A DNA stretch of 64,000 bases from Bacillus fungorum (GCF_002746455.1 NZ_NWUW01000001.1:124001-188000), one strand, 5' to 3'. Counted from the first letter of the stretch, positions 44,697 through 54,431 are shown. Notes: generated by a model from the sequence alone, not told the origin. A program made the numbers and translations.

Positions 44697-45617
44697 TTAT
44701 TGTTTGTTTTCTAAACGTAATAATTCTTCAAACGATGCAATGGCTACTTCCACTTGATCATCTGTTGGTTCTTTCGTTGTTAATAGTTGTAGCCATAATC
44801 CAGGATATCCAAGTATGCGTAATACTGGAATATCGCGTAATCGATTTGTAAATTGTAACACTTCAAAAGAAATGCCGAGAACGACTGGAATTAATAAAAT
44901 TCGGTTTACCACTCTGGCCCAAAGTGGATCTGTAGGGACAAGGAAATAAACAAACATTCCAATAATGACTGTAAATATAATAAAGCTACTACCACAGCGA
45001 TAATGAAGGCGAGTTTGTTTTTGAACATTTTCTACAGTCAGTGAAAGATTATTCTCATAGGCATTAATTACTTTATGCTCCGCACCATGGTACTGAAATA
45101 CCCGCTTAATAAGTGGGGTTAAAGAAATAAAGTATATATAGCTCAATAATAGCATGAGCTTAATGACACTTTCGACAATGATTTGCCCTGTATGAGATGG
45201 GAAAATCGGTCTCGTTAATTCAGCTAGTAGTGCAGGAACTGCTGTGAAAATGACTTTACCGAATATGAAAGATAAAACGCCAACTGCTGCAACTCCTAAT
45301 ACCATCGTTAATTTCGATTGTTCTTCTTTTTTATTTGCAATTTGTTCGTCTTCTTCTGGGTGGACATCAAATCGTTCTGAAGCAAAGTTTAAATGTTTTG
45401 CTCCGTTTGCACTTGCATCCACAATAGCGGCAATCCCTCGTAAAAATGGAATTTTTTTTAGGATAGATAATGCTTTATTACGAACGCGTGGTAATCGATA
45501 AAATTCAATCGATTTATCTTTACGACGAACCGCTGTAACAGTATATTCTCTACCGCCAAACATAACTCCTTCTATGACTGCTTGCCCGCCATATATTTGT
45601 TTTGACTCTTCTGCCAT
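44697..45617 (-). CDS. yqhQ: DUF1385 membrane protein YqhQ
   Basis: A 306-residue polytopic protein that begins MAEESKQIYGGQAVIEGVMF, the conserved DUF1385 opening. Five or six spans follow. The YHGAEHKVINAYE and LHYRCGSSF segments are the conserved centre of the family. A metal- or redox-linked role is possible because of the His/Cys content. Start ATG 45617 is used because a longer form from the upstream in-frame codon adds an unlikely 30-residue leader. Confidence 0.85.
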   Translation of the reverse strand: MAEESKQIYGGQAVIEGVMFGGREYTVTAVRRKDKSIEFYRLPRVRNKALSILKKIPFLRGIAAIVDASANGAKHLNFASERFDVHPEEDEQIANKKEEQSKLTMVLGVAAVGVLSFIFGKVIFTAVPALLAELTRPIFPSHTGQIIVESVIKLMLLLSYIYFISLTPLIKRVFQYHGAEHKVINAYENNLSLTVENVQKQTRLHYRCGSSFIIFTVIIGMFVYFLVPTDPLWARVVNRILLIPVVLGISFEVLQFTNRLRDIPVLRILGYPGLWLQLLTTKEPTDDQVEVAIASFEELLRLENKQ

Positions 45618-45861
45618 GTTAACACCAACCTGTATTTGTTTCTCTCTTATGTAGAAAAAGAGGCAATTGTCATACTGGGTTCTGTCATTTTGAAATAAGA
45701 CAATCACCGAGTTTCCTTTATTTTATCGACAAATACAAGTAGATGACAAGGGAAAATGTTACGAGAGTCGGACATTTCTTATTCTTTTTATAGACAAATT
45801 TCGCAGTATTTAAACATGGTTCAAAATAGTTTCGGGCATACTATTGAGCGGAGGTGTTGAT

Positions 45862-46350
45862 GTGAGTCAAGAACAATTAGGAACAAGGAATTTTGTACAA
45901 ATTGGTTTATTTGGTGGACTCTTTTGGGGAGGGATATGGTATTTCCTTCATATATTTTCATTTACAGAAGCGGGACCGAACTATTTACTATTACCATTTG
46001 CCTTTGGAAGCTGGAAAGAAGGGGTATGGGGCAATGTGTCAGGAATTGTTTGTATGGCACTACTTTCGATTTTAATTGCCTTTTTGTATAAAGCATTTTT
46101 GGCAAAGTTTGAAGGAATTCTTCCAGGGATGATTTATGGTCTATTTTGGTGGGCGTTACTATTTTTCGGACTGGGTTTAATAGCGCCTGCTATTAAAAGT
46201 GCACTCCATTTACCGAAAGAAACAATTGTGACGACAATATGCATTTTTATATTGTATGGAGTGTTTATTGCATACTCTGTTTCCTATGCAGTAAATACGA
46301 ATAAAGCTGAGCGAGAAGGAGAAGAGAAGACAAACTATTCAAATAAGTAA
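45862..46350 (+). CDS. yqhR: YqhR family membrane protein
   Basis: A 162-residue four-span protein. GTG 45862 follows GGAGGTG with a five-base gap; a TTG 18 bases upstream is the alternative. The place between yqhQ and aroQ and the FGGLFWGGIWYF opening agree with YqhR. Function is unknown. Confidence 0.8.
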   Translation: MSQEQLGTRNFVQIGLFGGLFWGGIWYFLHIFSFTEAGPNYLLLPFAFGSWKEGVWGNVSGIVCMALLSILIAFLYKAFLAKFEGILPGMIYGLFWWALLFFGLGLIAPAIKSALHLPKETIVTTICIFILYGVFIAYSVSYAVNTNKAEREGEEKTNYSNK

Positions 46351-46402
46351 CTCCTATGTTAAAATGTTATATAGATATTTAATATTAAGGAGTTTTAAGC
46401 AT

Positions 46403-46843
46403 ATGAAAAAGGTACTCCTCGTAAACGGTCCTAACCTAAATCGCCTCGGTGTCAGGGAGGTAAATGTATATGGAAAGGGCACGCTAGCGACACTTGAAGC
46501 AGATATGAAGCAAGAAGCAGAAACAATGGGAGTGGAGTTAGAATGTTTCCAATCTAATCATGAAGGTGCGATTATCGATCGTATTCATGAGGCAGAAGAT
46601 ATATATGAAGGGATCATTTTAAATCCTGGAGCATTTACGCATTATAGCTATGCGATTCGAGATGCAATTGCGAGCATTTCGATTCCTGTTATTGAAGTAC
46701 ATATTTCTAACATTCACCAGCGTGAGTCGTTCCGTCACGAATCTGTGACGGCAGCTGTTTGTGCGGGACAGATTGTTGGATTTGGTTTTTATGGCTATAA
46801 GTTAGCGTTATTTGCATTAATGGAGAAATTGAGGGAGGCATAA
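46403..46843 (+). CDS. aroQ: Type II 3-dehydroquinate dehydratase
   Basis: A 146-residue enzyme of the shikimate pathway. NGPNLNRLG at residues 8-16, the catalytic Tyr23 (NVYG), ESFRHES near 114 and the shared fold are visible. The start follows TAAGGAG. It is followed by pepP after 4 bases. It complements aroK elsewhere in the window. Confidence 0.92.
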   Translation: MKKVLLVNGPNLNRLGVREVNVYGKGTLATLEADMKQEAETMGVELECFQSNHEGAIIDRIHEAEDIYEGIILNPGAFTHYSYAIRDAIASISIPVIEVHISNIHQRESFRHESVTAAVCAGQIVGFGFYGYKLALFALMEKLREA

Positions 46844-46847
46844 AGTA

Positions 46848-47909
46848 ATGGAGAAAGTCGAAAGATTAAGAAGTGCATTTGATGAGGCTGGTATTGACGG
46901 TATTTTGTTAACAAATGAACATAGTCGTAGATATATGGCTAACTTCACAGGAACAGCTGGTGTTGTACTGATTTCGAAAAACCGTGCTCAATTTATTACA
47001 GATTTCCGTTATGTAGAGCAGGCTAGTAAACAAGCCGTTGGATACGAGATTGTACAGCATGCAGGATTAATTATCGATGAAGTTGCAAAGCAAGTGAAAG
47101 AACTAGGAATTCAAAAGCTTGGCTTTGAGCAAGATACTCTTACATATAGTTCTTATTCAGCTCATAAAGAAGCGATTGATGCTGAATTTATCCCAACTTC
47201 TGGGCTTGTAGAAAAGTTACGCTTGATAAAGACTGATTCAGAGATTAAGATATTAAAGGAAGCTGCACAGATTGCAGATGCTGCCTTTGAACATATTCTA
47301 TCATTCATTCGCCCGGGAGTATCTGAAATTGAAGTGTCAAATGAACTTGAATTTTTCATGAGAAAACAAGGAGCAACATCTTCTTCGTTTGATATTATCG
47401 TTGCTTCAGGTCTTCGTTCGGCATTACCGCACGGCGTGGCATCTGAAAAAGTGATAGAAACAGGAGATTTCGTTACATTAGACTTCGGCGCTTATTACAA
47501 AGGATATTGCTCTGATATTACTCGTACGATTGCAGTTGGTGAACCATCTGATAAATTGAAAGAAATTTATAATATCGTTTTAGAAGCACAATTACGTGGT
47601 GTGAACGGTATTAAAGCTGGTTTAACTAGCCGTGAAGCAGATGCGTTAACGCGTGATTACATAACGGAAAAAGGATACGGTGAATACTTCGGACACTCTA
47701 CTGGTCATGGAATCGGTCTTGAAATCCATGAAGCACCAGGTTTAGCGTTCCGTTCTGATACAGTACTTGAACCAGGTATGGCTGTAACAGTAGAACCAGG
47801 TATTTATATTCCAGGTATTGGCGGTGTACGTATTGAAGATGATATCATTGTAACAAGTGAAGGTAATGAAGTAATTACGAAATCACCAAAAGAACTTATT
47901 ATTTTGTAA
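46848..47909 (+). CDS. pepP: Xaa-Pro aminopeptidase (creatinase-fold)
   Basis: A 353-residue M24 peptidase. The N-terminal domain is followed by a catalytic domain with the dinuclear metal ligands in DFGAYYKGYCSDITRT, HSTGHGIGLEIHE, VEPGIY and RIEDD. It removes N-terminal residues next to proline. It belongs to the aroQ-pepP-efp cluster, where Pro-peptides and EF-P suggest a link to proline-rich translation products. In B. subtilis it is YqhT. Confidence 0.9.
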   Translation: MEKVERLRSAFDEAGIDGILLTNEHSRRYMANFTGTAGVVLISKNRAQFITDFRYVEQASKQAVGYEIVQHAGLIIDEVAKQVKELGIQKLGFEQDTLTYSSYSAHKEAIDAEFIPTSGLVEKLRLIKTDSEIKILKEAAQIADAAFEHILSFIRPGVSEIEVSNELEFFMRKQGATSSSFDIIVASGLRSALPHGVASEKVIETGDFVTLDFGAYYKGYCSDITRTIAVGEPSDKLKEIYNIVLEAQLRGVNGIKAGLTSREADALTRDYITEKGYGEYFGHSTGHGIGLEIHEAPGLAFRSDTVLEPGMAVTVEPGIYIPGIGGVRIEDDIIVTSEGNEVITKSPKELIIL

Positions 47910-47930
47910 TACACAGGAGGATTTTTTTAC

Positions 47931-48488
47931 ATGATTTCAGTAAACGATTTTCGTACAGGTTTAACAATTTCAGTGGACAATGCCCTTTGGCAAGTACTTG
48001 ATTTCCAACACGTAAAGCCAGGTAAAGGTGCTGCATTCGTTCGTTCTAAACTACGTAACCTTCGCACAGGTTCTGTTCAAGAGAAAACATTCCGTGCTGG
48101 TGAGAAAGTAGAAAAAGCACACATCGAAAACCGTCGTATGCAATACTTATACGCGAGCGGCGAGGCTCACGTATTTATGGATAACGGAACTTATGAGCAA
48201 ATCGAACTTGGTGAAAAACAAATCGAGCGCGAGCTTAAATTCCTAAAAGAAAACATGGAAGTATCTATTATGACTTACCAAGGCGAAGTACTTGGTGTTG
48301 AACTTCCAAACACAGTTGAATTACAAGTTACAGAAACAGAGCCTGGTATTAAAGGTGATACAGCTTCTAACGTAACAAAACCAGCTACATTAGAAACTGG
48401 TCTTGTTGTACAAGTACCAATCTTCATTAACGAAGGCGAAATGCTTATCATCAACACTGGTGAAGGTAAATACGTTTCTCGTGCATAG
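47931..48488 (+). CDS. efp: Elongation factor P
   Basis: A 185-residue three-domain factor that relieves ribosome stalling at polyproline. Lys32 in KPGKGAAF is the residue modified in B. subtilis EF-P with 5-aminopentanol. It starts after ACAGGAGGA and a strong terminator follows. Confidence 0.95.
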   Translation: MISVNDFRTGLTISVDNALWQVLDFQHVKPGKGAAFVRSKLRNLRTGSVQEKTFRAGEKVEKAHIENRRMQYLYASGEAHVFMDNGTYEQIELGEKQIERELKFLKENMEVSIMTYQGEVLGVELPNTVELQVTETEPGIKGDTASNVTKPATLETGLVVQVPIFINEGEMLIINTGEGKYVSRA

Positions 48489-48491
48489 TAG

Positions 48492-48526
48492 AAAAGCACT
48501 CGTGATCATCACGAGTGCTTTTTTTT
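48492..48526. terminator. efp terminator
   Basis: AAAAGCACTCGTGAT and ATCACGAGTGCTTTT form a near-palindromic stem with a long T run. Confidence 0.85.
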
Positions 48527-48827
48527 ATAGAAAATAGGGCAGATAATAAATAGTCGTTATTATAAAACTAAAAGCTGTAAGACTAGCAGCAACTATTGTG
48601 TAAGGACCCCATGTCATTTGAAAAGGTTTTACCGTACCCGTTTTATATATAGTGTGATCAATGTTGGCGTTTTGGTTTATATTTAAAGCAATGGGCCAAA
48701 TTGCACCGAATATCGCTAAACTACCAAGAAAAAAGGCCTCCATAAATGACCAACCGGCCAATAATGAAAAAAGATAAATAAGAGCTAATTCTACTACAAT
48801 AGTTAAACTAATTTTCAATACCTTCAT
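48525..48827 (-). CDS. Small membrane protein
   Basis: A 100-residue protein with three spans (about 5-22, 26-45, 78-98). ATG 48827 follows GGGGGGAA. The next minus-strand gene, a GNAT acetyltransferase, overlaps its 5' leader. Unrecognised. Confidence 0.5.
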   Translation of the reverse strand: MKVLKISLTIVVELALIYLFSLLAGWSFMEAFFLGSLAIFGAIWPIALNINQNANIDHTIYKTGTVKPFQMTWGPYTIVAASLTAFSFIITTIYYLPYFL

Positions 48828-49386
48828 ATTTTCCCCCCTCAATTTGTAAATCCAACCAGTTTAAAAAATTTTCACGTGATACGACATGCAGAGAGCAAGG
48901 TGACTTTACTTCCTTCTCTAGTGCAGCGTGTTCGTCTGGAAACTTATTTTCCACATGCAACGAAATATAAGGTAGTTTCTCTTGTGCTTTTAAAGAACGG
49001 ATATTATTCGCTTTAGCACCAGCAAATACGTATGTAAGTTGTAAGTCTAAAAAAGCGAGTTTAAAAATTTCTTTTTTTGCAGCTTCATTATATCCCTTTC
49101 CCCAGTACGGATAGCCGAGCCAACTACCAATGTGAGATTGTTTCTTCTCATAATTAATATGTTTAAGTGTGGTGAGACCAATTATTTCATTTTCTTCATT
49201 TACAATCATTCTTGATAAAGACCTCTTTTGGCGTTCTTCTTCTATGGCGAAAAGAAGGAATGCTTTCGTGTCTTCAATTTTTTCTACTGTTATTCCTAAT
49301 GCATTTTTTACGTGTGGATCACTTGATAGCTTAAAAAGCACATTTGCATAGCGTAAATCGAGTGGTACTAAAGTAACGTGCTGCAT
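48808..49386 (-). CDS. GNAT acetyltransferase, RimJ/RimL type
   Basis: A 192-residue N-acetyltransferase with the acetyl-CoA loop region IGSWLGYPYWGKGYNEAA and the N-terminal block VPLDLRYANVL. Family members acetylate N-termini of ribosomal proteins or small molecules. The substrate is unknown. The start is ATG 49386 after AAAAGGGG. Confidence 0.75.
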   Translation of the reverse strand: MQHVTLVPLDLRYANVLFKLSSDPHVKNALGITVEKIEDTKAFLLFAIEEERQKRSLSRMIVNEENEIIGLTTLKHINYEKKQSHIGSWLGYPYWGKGYNEAAKKEIFKLAFLDLQLTYVFAGAKANNIRSLKAQEKLPYISLHVENKFPDEHAALEKEVKSPCSLHVVSRENFLNWLDLQIEGGKYEGIEN

Positions 49387-49566
49387 CGTCTATACCCCTT
49401 TTAAATTAAATATACCATAAAATAATTAGAATATTCAGATTCTATAAAGACATTAGAGAAAAAATATGTTTTTACTTCTGAAATAGACAACCTCTGCATA
49501 TGGTTGTACAAATATATTCTTTTTTGGAGTGCAGCACTAGTAACCGTTATGGGAGAAGGTGGGAGA

Positions 49567-49848
49567 ATGAAACAGTGGCTAGCGGCAATGGAAACATCCG
49601 TGCTTGTAATGGGGTTACTTCGGTTGTTTTCAGGTAGCGCGGAAATATTCGCCGCTTTGCTTATGCTTTATGTGAATGATGCGAAGAAAGCATTGTTTAT
49701 AAATGGTATGTTGGCGTTTGTTGGACCGACCGTATTAATTTTAACAATGACAATTGGCATTGCGAGTGTGGCGAGTGAGATTTCTTTCTTGAAACTCTTT
49801 TTTCTAGCGCTTGGAATTGGCTGCATTTTTATCGCGTTGTTGAAATAG
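49567..49848 (+). CDS. yqhV: YqhV family membrane protein
   Basis: A 93-residue three-span protein directly upstream of spoIIIAA, the position of yqhV in B. subtilis. ATG 49567 follows GGTGGGAG. The family function is unknown, but this placement links it to the spoIIIA operon and the sigma-E promoter is usually near here. Confidence 0.8.
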   Translation: MKQWLAAMETSVLVMGLLRLFSGSAEIFAALLMLYVNDAKKALFINGMLAFVGPTVLILTMTIGIASVASEISFLKLFFLALGIGCIFIALLK

Positions 49849-49875
49849 TAAGTCGAGTATAGTGGGGAGAAGCTG

Positions 49876-50802
49876 ATGAAAGAAGTATTAGAAGTTTTAC
49901 CGAAAACGATGAAGCAGTTAGTGGAAAGTTGTAAGTGGTACGATGTTCTAGAGGAAATTCGTGTTCGGATTGGAAGACCGCTAGAGTGTATTGCTCATGG
50001 TGAAGTGTTTTTTTATGACTATATCACTACAGCAGAGGATGCCATTTACTTATTGAATAAATTAAGTCAATTCTCAATTTATACGATGGAAGAGGAATTA
50101 AAACGTGGGTATGTGACACTTAGAGGGGGACATAGAATCGGTTTAGCTGGAAAAGTCATTACAGAAAAAAGCGCAGTGAAAATGATTCGAGATGTCTCTT
50201 CTTTTAATATTCGTATTGCTCGTCAAAAAATAGGAATTGCTGAACCGCTTTTGCCGTATTTGTATGAATCACGATGGTTAAACACAATGGTAATAGGCCC
50301 GCCGCAAACGGGGAAAACAACACTTTTAAGAGATGTAGCACGTTGTATGAGTCAAGGTGTAAGTGCTTCAAAAATTCCTTCGTGTAAAGTGGGGATTGTA
50401 GATGAACGGTCAGAAATTGCAGGCTGTGTGAAAGGCATCCCGCAATATGATTTTGGCACACGAGTAGATGTGTTAGACGCATGTCCAAAAGCTGAAGGAA
50501 TGATGATGATGATTCGTTCTATGAGTCCAGATATTTTGATTGTAGATGAAATTGGACGTAAAGAAGATAGTGAAGCAATTATGGAGGCGGTGCATGCAGG
50601 GGTTCAGCTTTTTATAAGCGCGCATGGGTTTTCTTATGATGATGTTGTGAAACGCCCGTCACTAAAGGCAGTGATGGAGCTCGGCATATTTGATAGGTTT
50701 GTGGAACTATCAAAAGCAAGAGGGCCAGGAACAGTTATGCAAGTGAAAGATAAGAATGGAAAATCGGTATTACCTCATAGAAAGGCGCAAAGCGTATGGT
50801 GA
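49876..50802 (+). CDS. spoIIIAA: Stage III sporulation protein AA (ATPase)
   Basis: A 308-residue ATPase of the secretion-ATPase type that energises the SpoIIIA-SpoIIQ feeding channel between mother cell and forespore. Walker A GPPQTGKTT is at residues 141-149 and Walker B DILIVDEIGR near 216-225. It is expressed in the mother cell under sigma-E. It overlaps spoIIIAB by seven bases. Confidence 0.94.
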   Translation: MKEVLEVLPKTMKQLVESCKWYDVLEEIRVRIGRPLECIAHGEVFFYDYITTAEDAIYLLNKLSQFSIYTMEEELKRGYVTLRGGHRIGLAGKVITEKSAVKMIRDVSSFNIRIARQKIGIAEPLLPYLYESRWLNTMVIGPPQTGKTTLLRDVARCMSQGVSASKIPSCKVGIVDERSEIAGCVKGIPQYDFGTRVDVLDACPKAEGMMMMIRSMSPDILIVDEIGRKEDSEAIMEAVHAGVQLFISAHGFSYDDVVKRPSLKAVMELGIFDRFVELSKARGPGTVMQVKDKNGKSVLPHRKAQSVW

Positions 50803-51311
50803 AAATATTTGGTGCAGTGTTAATCGTTGCGGTCAGCACCTTTTTCGGGTTTTCATACGCTAAAAGATACAGTGAGAGACCAAGGCAACTCAGATTATTA
50901 AAAGCGGCACTTCAATCATTAGAGGCAGAAATTATGTATGGGCATACACCTTTGTCTGAAGCTGCCGAGCGATTAGTAAAACAAATGCCGAAGCCGTTAA
51001 ATTGGATATTTCAAAGTTTCGCTAGAAGGCTAGAAAGCGGAGAACAAACAGTAAGAGAAGCTTGGATAGATAGTTTGAAAGAAAATTGGAAGCTAACAGC
51101 ATTTCAACAAACTGAGTACGAGATTTTGCAACAATTTGGTGAAACGCTTGGACAACATGATCGTGAATCACAACAAAAACATATTCGCTTATGTATTACG
51201 CATTTAGAGAGAGAAGAAGAAGAAGCGAAAGCATTACAAATACAATACGAAAAAATGATCAAGAGCTTAGGGGTACTAGCGGGGCTACTTATCGTAATTT
51301 TACTGCTATAG
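50796..51311 (+). CDS. spoIIIAB: Stage III sporulation protein AB
   Basis: A 171-residue protein resembling GspF-type platform proteins. It has an N-terminal membrane anchor, a helical middle, and a C-terminal membrane segment (SLGVLAGLLIVILLL). It overlaps the spoIIIAA end. Its probable role is in the SpoIIIA channel platform. Confidence 0.93.
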   Translation: MVKIFGAVLIVAVSTFFGFSYAKRYSERPRQLRLLKAALQSLEAEIMYGHTPLSEAAERLVKQMPKPLNWIFQSFARRLESGEQTVREAWIDSLKENWKLTAFQQTEYEILQQFGETLGQHDRESQQKHIRLCITHLEREEEEAKALQIQYEKMIKSLGVLAGLLIVILLL

Positions 51312-51325
51312 GAGGGGGAAAGGCG

Positions 51326-51529
51326 ATGTCCATTGATGTTGGATTAATATTTCAAATCGCCGGAATCGGCATTGTTTTAGCTTTCATTCATACCGTATTA
51401 AAAGAATTAAAGCGTGAGGATATTGCAAATTGGGTTATCCTCGTCGGTTTTGTCGTTATTTTATTTCATGTCGCATTTTTAATTAATACGTTATTCGACA
51501 AGATAAAAAGTGTCTTTCTTTTCCAGTAA
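51326..51529 (+). CDS. spoIIIAC: Stage III sporulation protein AC
   Basis: A 67-residue two-span membrane protein (spans about 7-24 and 38-58). ATG 51326 is chosen after GGAGGGGGAAAGG and follows the spoIIIAB end by 14 bases; a longer frame starts inside spoIIIAB. It fits SpoIIIAC in size. Confidence 0.9.
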   Translation: MSIDVGLIFQIAGIGIVLAFIHTVLKELKREDIANWVILVGFVVILFHVAFLINTLFDKIKSVFLFQ

Positions 51530-51543
51530 AGGAGGAGGTTCGA

Positions 51544-51936
51544 ATCGAGATTATACAAATTGTCGGATTAGGCCTCGTTGCTACGTTTTTAGCGGCTGTA
51601 TTGAATCAGCATAAATCTAGCATTACGTCATTATTTATTGTGTTCGTAGGTAGCGTGATGTTTCTTCTTTTAATCGATCAAATTCACGCGATTTTACAAA
51701 TGATTGAGAAAGTAGCGAGTGAAGCGAAAGTTAGCAACGTATATGTAGAAACGTTGCTAAAAATTATAGGGATTGCTTATATTGCTGAGTTTGGAGCGCA
51801 AATTACAAAGGATGCAGGGCAAGGTGCAATCGCTTCGAAAATTGAATTAGCTGGAAAGATTTTAATTCTCGTTATGGCGATTCCTATTTTGACGGTTGTA
51901 ATTGAAACTATTCTCGGATTTTTACCGACGGGATAA
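51544..51936 (+). CDS. spoIIIAD: Stage III sporulation protein AD, apparent ATC start
   Basis: A 130-residue multispan protein. The site GGAGGAGG (51531-51538) is followed by TTCGA and then ATC (51544), from which the frame reads IEIIQIVGLGLVATF, matching the SpoIIIAD start (IVQIVGLGLIATF in B. subtilis). No ATG, GTG or TTG lies in this frame until TTG 51601, which would delete the first span. So the start appears to be ATC. The rest, including the conserved IAYIAEFGAQ and GAIASKIELAGK segments, is intact. Confidence 0.8.
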   Translation: MEIIQIVGLGLVATFLAAVLNQHKSSITSLFIVFVGSVMFLLLIDQIHAILQMIEKVASEAKVSNVYVETLLKIIGIAYIAEFGAQITKDAGQGAIASKIELAGKILILVMAIPILTVVIETILGFLPTG

Positions 51937-51946
51937 GGGGGAGTGA

Positions 51947-53119
51947 ATGTTGAGGGGCTTTGGAGCTAAGCTGCTATTTGCTTGCTTCCTTTTCTTTTCT
52001 TTACCGGTTGTTGTACAAGCTTCTCCTGTAGAAACAAACGTCGTTGATCAACAATTGGATAAGCTCGGAATTGAAGATGTGAAGCAATTTTGGGACGGGC
52101 TTGTTACAAAATATGGAGGCTATTTACCAGAGAGTCAAAAAGGTAGCTTTATGGAGTTTGTAAAGGGAGAAAAAGAATTTTCTATAAAAGAGTGGATGCT
52201 AGGTTTATTAAAGTATTTATTTCACGAGCTTGTTGCAAATGGGAAGTTACTTGGAACGCTCATTATGCTCACAATTTTTAGTGCATTGTTGCAATCGTTG
52301 CAATCTGCATTTTCAAAGAGTAGCGTAAGTAAAATTGCCGATGCAGTTGTATATATGGTACTTATTATTTTTGCTTTAAATAGTTTTTATGTCGTCATGA
52401 CATATGCAAGAGAAACGATACAAACAATGGTAGATTTCATATTAGCGTTATTGCCAATCTTGCTTGCACTCATAGCAACTGGAGGCGGTGTTGTATCTGT
52501 ATCGTTTTTTCATCCGATTATCATCTTCTTAATGAATACGAGTGGGCTTTTGATGAATTATATCGTTTTACCACTTTTATTACTTGCAACGATATTAAGT
52601 ATTGTAAGTACGATGAGTGATCAATATAAAGTTACGAAATTGTCCAAGCTTCTGCAAAATGTTAGCGTTGGGATTATCGGTATCTTTTTAACAATTTTTT
52701 TAGGAGTATTATCTGTACAAGGGACAGCGACAGCTGTTGCTGATGGGATCGCTGTGAAAACTGCTAAATTTGTAACAGGGAATTTTATTCCCGTAGTTGG
52801 AAGGATGTTTACAGAGGCGGCAGACACTGTTATTAGTGCGTCGGGATTATTAAAAAACACAGTCGGAATTATCGGGCTCGTCATCCTATGCTTAATTTTC
52901 GCTTTTCCAGCGATTCAAATCTTTTGTATCGCATTTATTTATAAGTTCGCAGCAGCAGTATTGCAACCAGTTGGTGGCGGAGCAATTATTCAATGTTTAG
53001 ATATCATTGGCCGGAGCATCATTTATGTATTTGCTTGCTTAGCTATCGTATCATTTATGTTCTTTTTAAGTATCACAATTATTATTGCTGCGGGGAACAT
53101 TACACTTATGATGCGGTAG
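51947..53119 (+). CDS. spoIIIAE: Stage III sporulation protein AE
   Basis: A 390-residue protein with a signal peptide (LLFACFLFFSLPVVVQA, residues about 9-25), an extracytoplasmic N-terminal domain and about six spans from residue 90. It is the large membrane component of the SpoIIIA channel. ATG 51947 follows GGGGGAG. Confidence 0.94.
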   Translation: MLRGFGAKLLFACFLFFSLPVVVQASPVETNVVDQQLDKLGIEDVKQFWDGLVTKYGGYLPESQKGSFMEFVKGEKEFSIKEWMLGLLKYLFHELVANGKLLGTLIMLTIFSALLQSLQSAFSKSSVSKIADAVVYMVLIIFALNSFYVVMTYARETIQTMVDFILALLPILLALIATGGGVVSVSFFHPIIIFLMNTSGLLMNYIVLPLLLLATILSIVSTMSDQYKVTKLSKLLQNVSVGIIGIFLTIFLGVLSVQGTATAVADGIAVKTAKFVTGNFIPVVGRMFTEAADTVISASGLLKNTVGIIGLVILCLIFAFPAIQIFCIAFIYKFAAAVLQPVGGGAIIQCLDIIGRSIIYVFACLAIVSFMFFLSITIIIAAGNITLMMR

Positions 53120-53131
53120 GAGGTGAAGGGT

Positions 53132-53764
53132 ATGCAATTTGTTACAGAGTGGATTAGAAATATTATCGTTTTTTTACTCTTAGCGACAATGCTTCATCTT
53201 ATTCTTCCAAATTCTAATTTACAAAAGTACGTTAAATTCGTTGTAAGTCTATTATTAGTTGTTTTAATCTTAACGCCACTTTTTAAACTATTGCAAACAG
53301 ATGTAAATGAAGTAATCGCAAATTTTAATGAAGAAAAGTACGTAGCAGAAGGATCTGTAAAAAATTCAATAGATTCGAAGAAAAAAGAAATACAAGCTCT
53401 AACACGTGCATATAGTTTAGAAGAGATGGCTACCAAAATGAAAAAAGAAGTAGGGAAAGAGTTCGAGAAAAAGTATGGTATGACAGTCTCTGAAATACAA
53501 ATAGTCGCAGCAGAAAGTACAGCGGAAGTAAAGTCAGCGAAAGATATTCAATCTGTTGTTGTGACGTTGAAAGAAAAAGAACGTAGTAAAAATGATGCAA
53601 TCGAAACAGTAAAGCCGGTTGAAATTAACACGAAAGAACCACCGAAAAAAGTAGAGGAAACAAATGTAGAAATGAAAGACTTCTTTTCAAGCAGGTGGCA
53701 ACTAGAGAATAAACAAATCCAAGTTCAAATGGAAGGGAGGACAGGTAGAGTAAATGGACAATAA
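53132..53764 (+). CDS. spoIIIAF: Stage III sporulation protein AF
   Basis: A 210-residue protein with two N-terminal spans (about 8-25 and 34-52) and a soluble C-terminal domain of the ring-building (RBM) type. ATG 53132 follows AGGAGGTGA, which is why I prefer it to the GTG at 53123 inside that site. It overlaps spoIIIAG by 11 bases. Confidence 0.92.
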   Translation: MQFVTEWIRNIIVFLLLATMLHLILPNSNLQKYVKFVVSLLLVVLILTPLFKLLQTDVNEVIANFNEEKYVAEGSVKNSIDSKKKEIQALTRAYSLEEMATKMKKEVGKEFEKKYGMTVSEIQIVAAESTAEVKSAKDIQSVVVTLKEKERSKNDAIETVKPVEINTKEPPKKVEETNVEMKDFFSSRWQLENKQIQVQMEGRTGRVNGQ

Positions 53765-54416
53765 AGATAAAAATTCGAAGTTCTCATTTTTTCGAAACTT
53801 ATTGAATGGAGATGAAAAAGAAAGTAATGAGAAGGGAAAAAAGGTAACACCTAAGTTTTTACTTGTCCTACTCATACTTGGAATGTTGCTTATGTTTTCT
53901 AGTAGCTTTTTTTCAAGTAAAAAAGAAGAAGTACCTGTATTTAAAGAACAAAAAACTCAAAATCAAGAAAAAGACGTACCAACTTTTGGACAAAAAAATA
54001 ATGATAATATGTCAAATGTAGAAAAATATGAAAAAGCGTATGAACAAGAATTAAAAGCAGCCTTAGAAGAAATAGCAGGAGTAAAAGATGTAACGATTAA
54101 GGTGAATTTAGATTCATCAGAGGAAAAAATATTAGAAAAAAATACAGTGAAACGTTCACAAACAACAGGTGAAACAGATAAAACAGGTGGCAAGAGGGAA
54201 GTAGAAGACGAGTCTCTTGATGAAAAGACAGTCATTATACGTGAAGGGGATAAAGAAACTCCCGTTGTTTTACGAACAGAGAAACCGAAAGTGCGAGGTG
54301 TTCTTGTCGTAGCAAAGGGAGTGGATAATATACAAGTTAAAGCGATGGTAAAAGAAGCTGTAATACGGCTGCTAGATGTACCAGCTCATCGCGTTTCAGT
54401 ATCACCGAAAAATTGA
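53754..54416 (+). CDS. spoIIIAG: Stage III sporulation protein AG
   Basis: A 220-residue protein with one span (about residues 29-46) and an extracytoplasmic domain that forms a ring in the intermembrane channel. The conserved RBM-type segments LEEIAGVKDVTIKV and VRGVLVVAKGVDN are present. The overlapping start implies translational coupling to spoIIIAF. Confidence 0.93.
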   Translation: MDNKDKNSKFSFFRNLLNGDEKESNEKGKKVTPKFLLVLLILGMLLMFSSSFFSSKKEEVPVFKEQKTQNQEKDVPTFGQKNNDNMSNVEKYEKAYEQELKAALEEIAGVKDVTIKVNLDSSEEKILEKNTVKRSQTTGETDKTGGKREVEDESLDEKTVIIREGDKETPVVLRTEKPKVRGVLVVAKGVDNIQVKAMVKEAVIRLLDVPAHRVSVSPKN

Positions 54417-54431
54417 TAGGGAGGAAATAAA

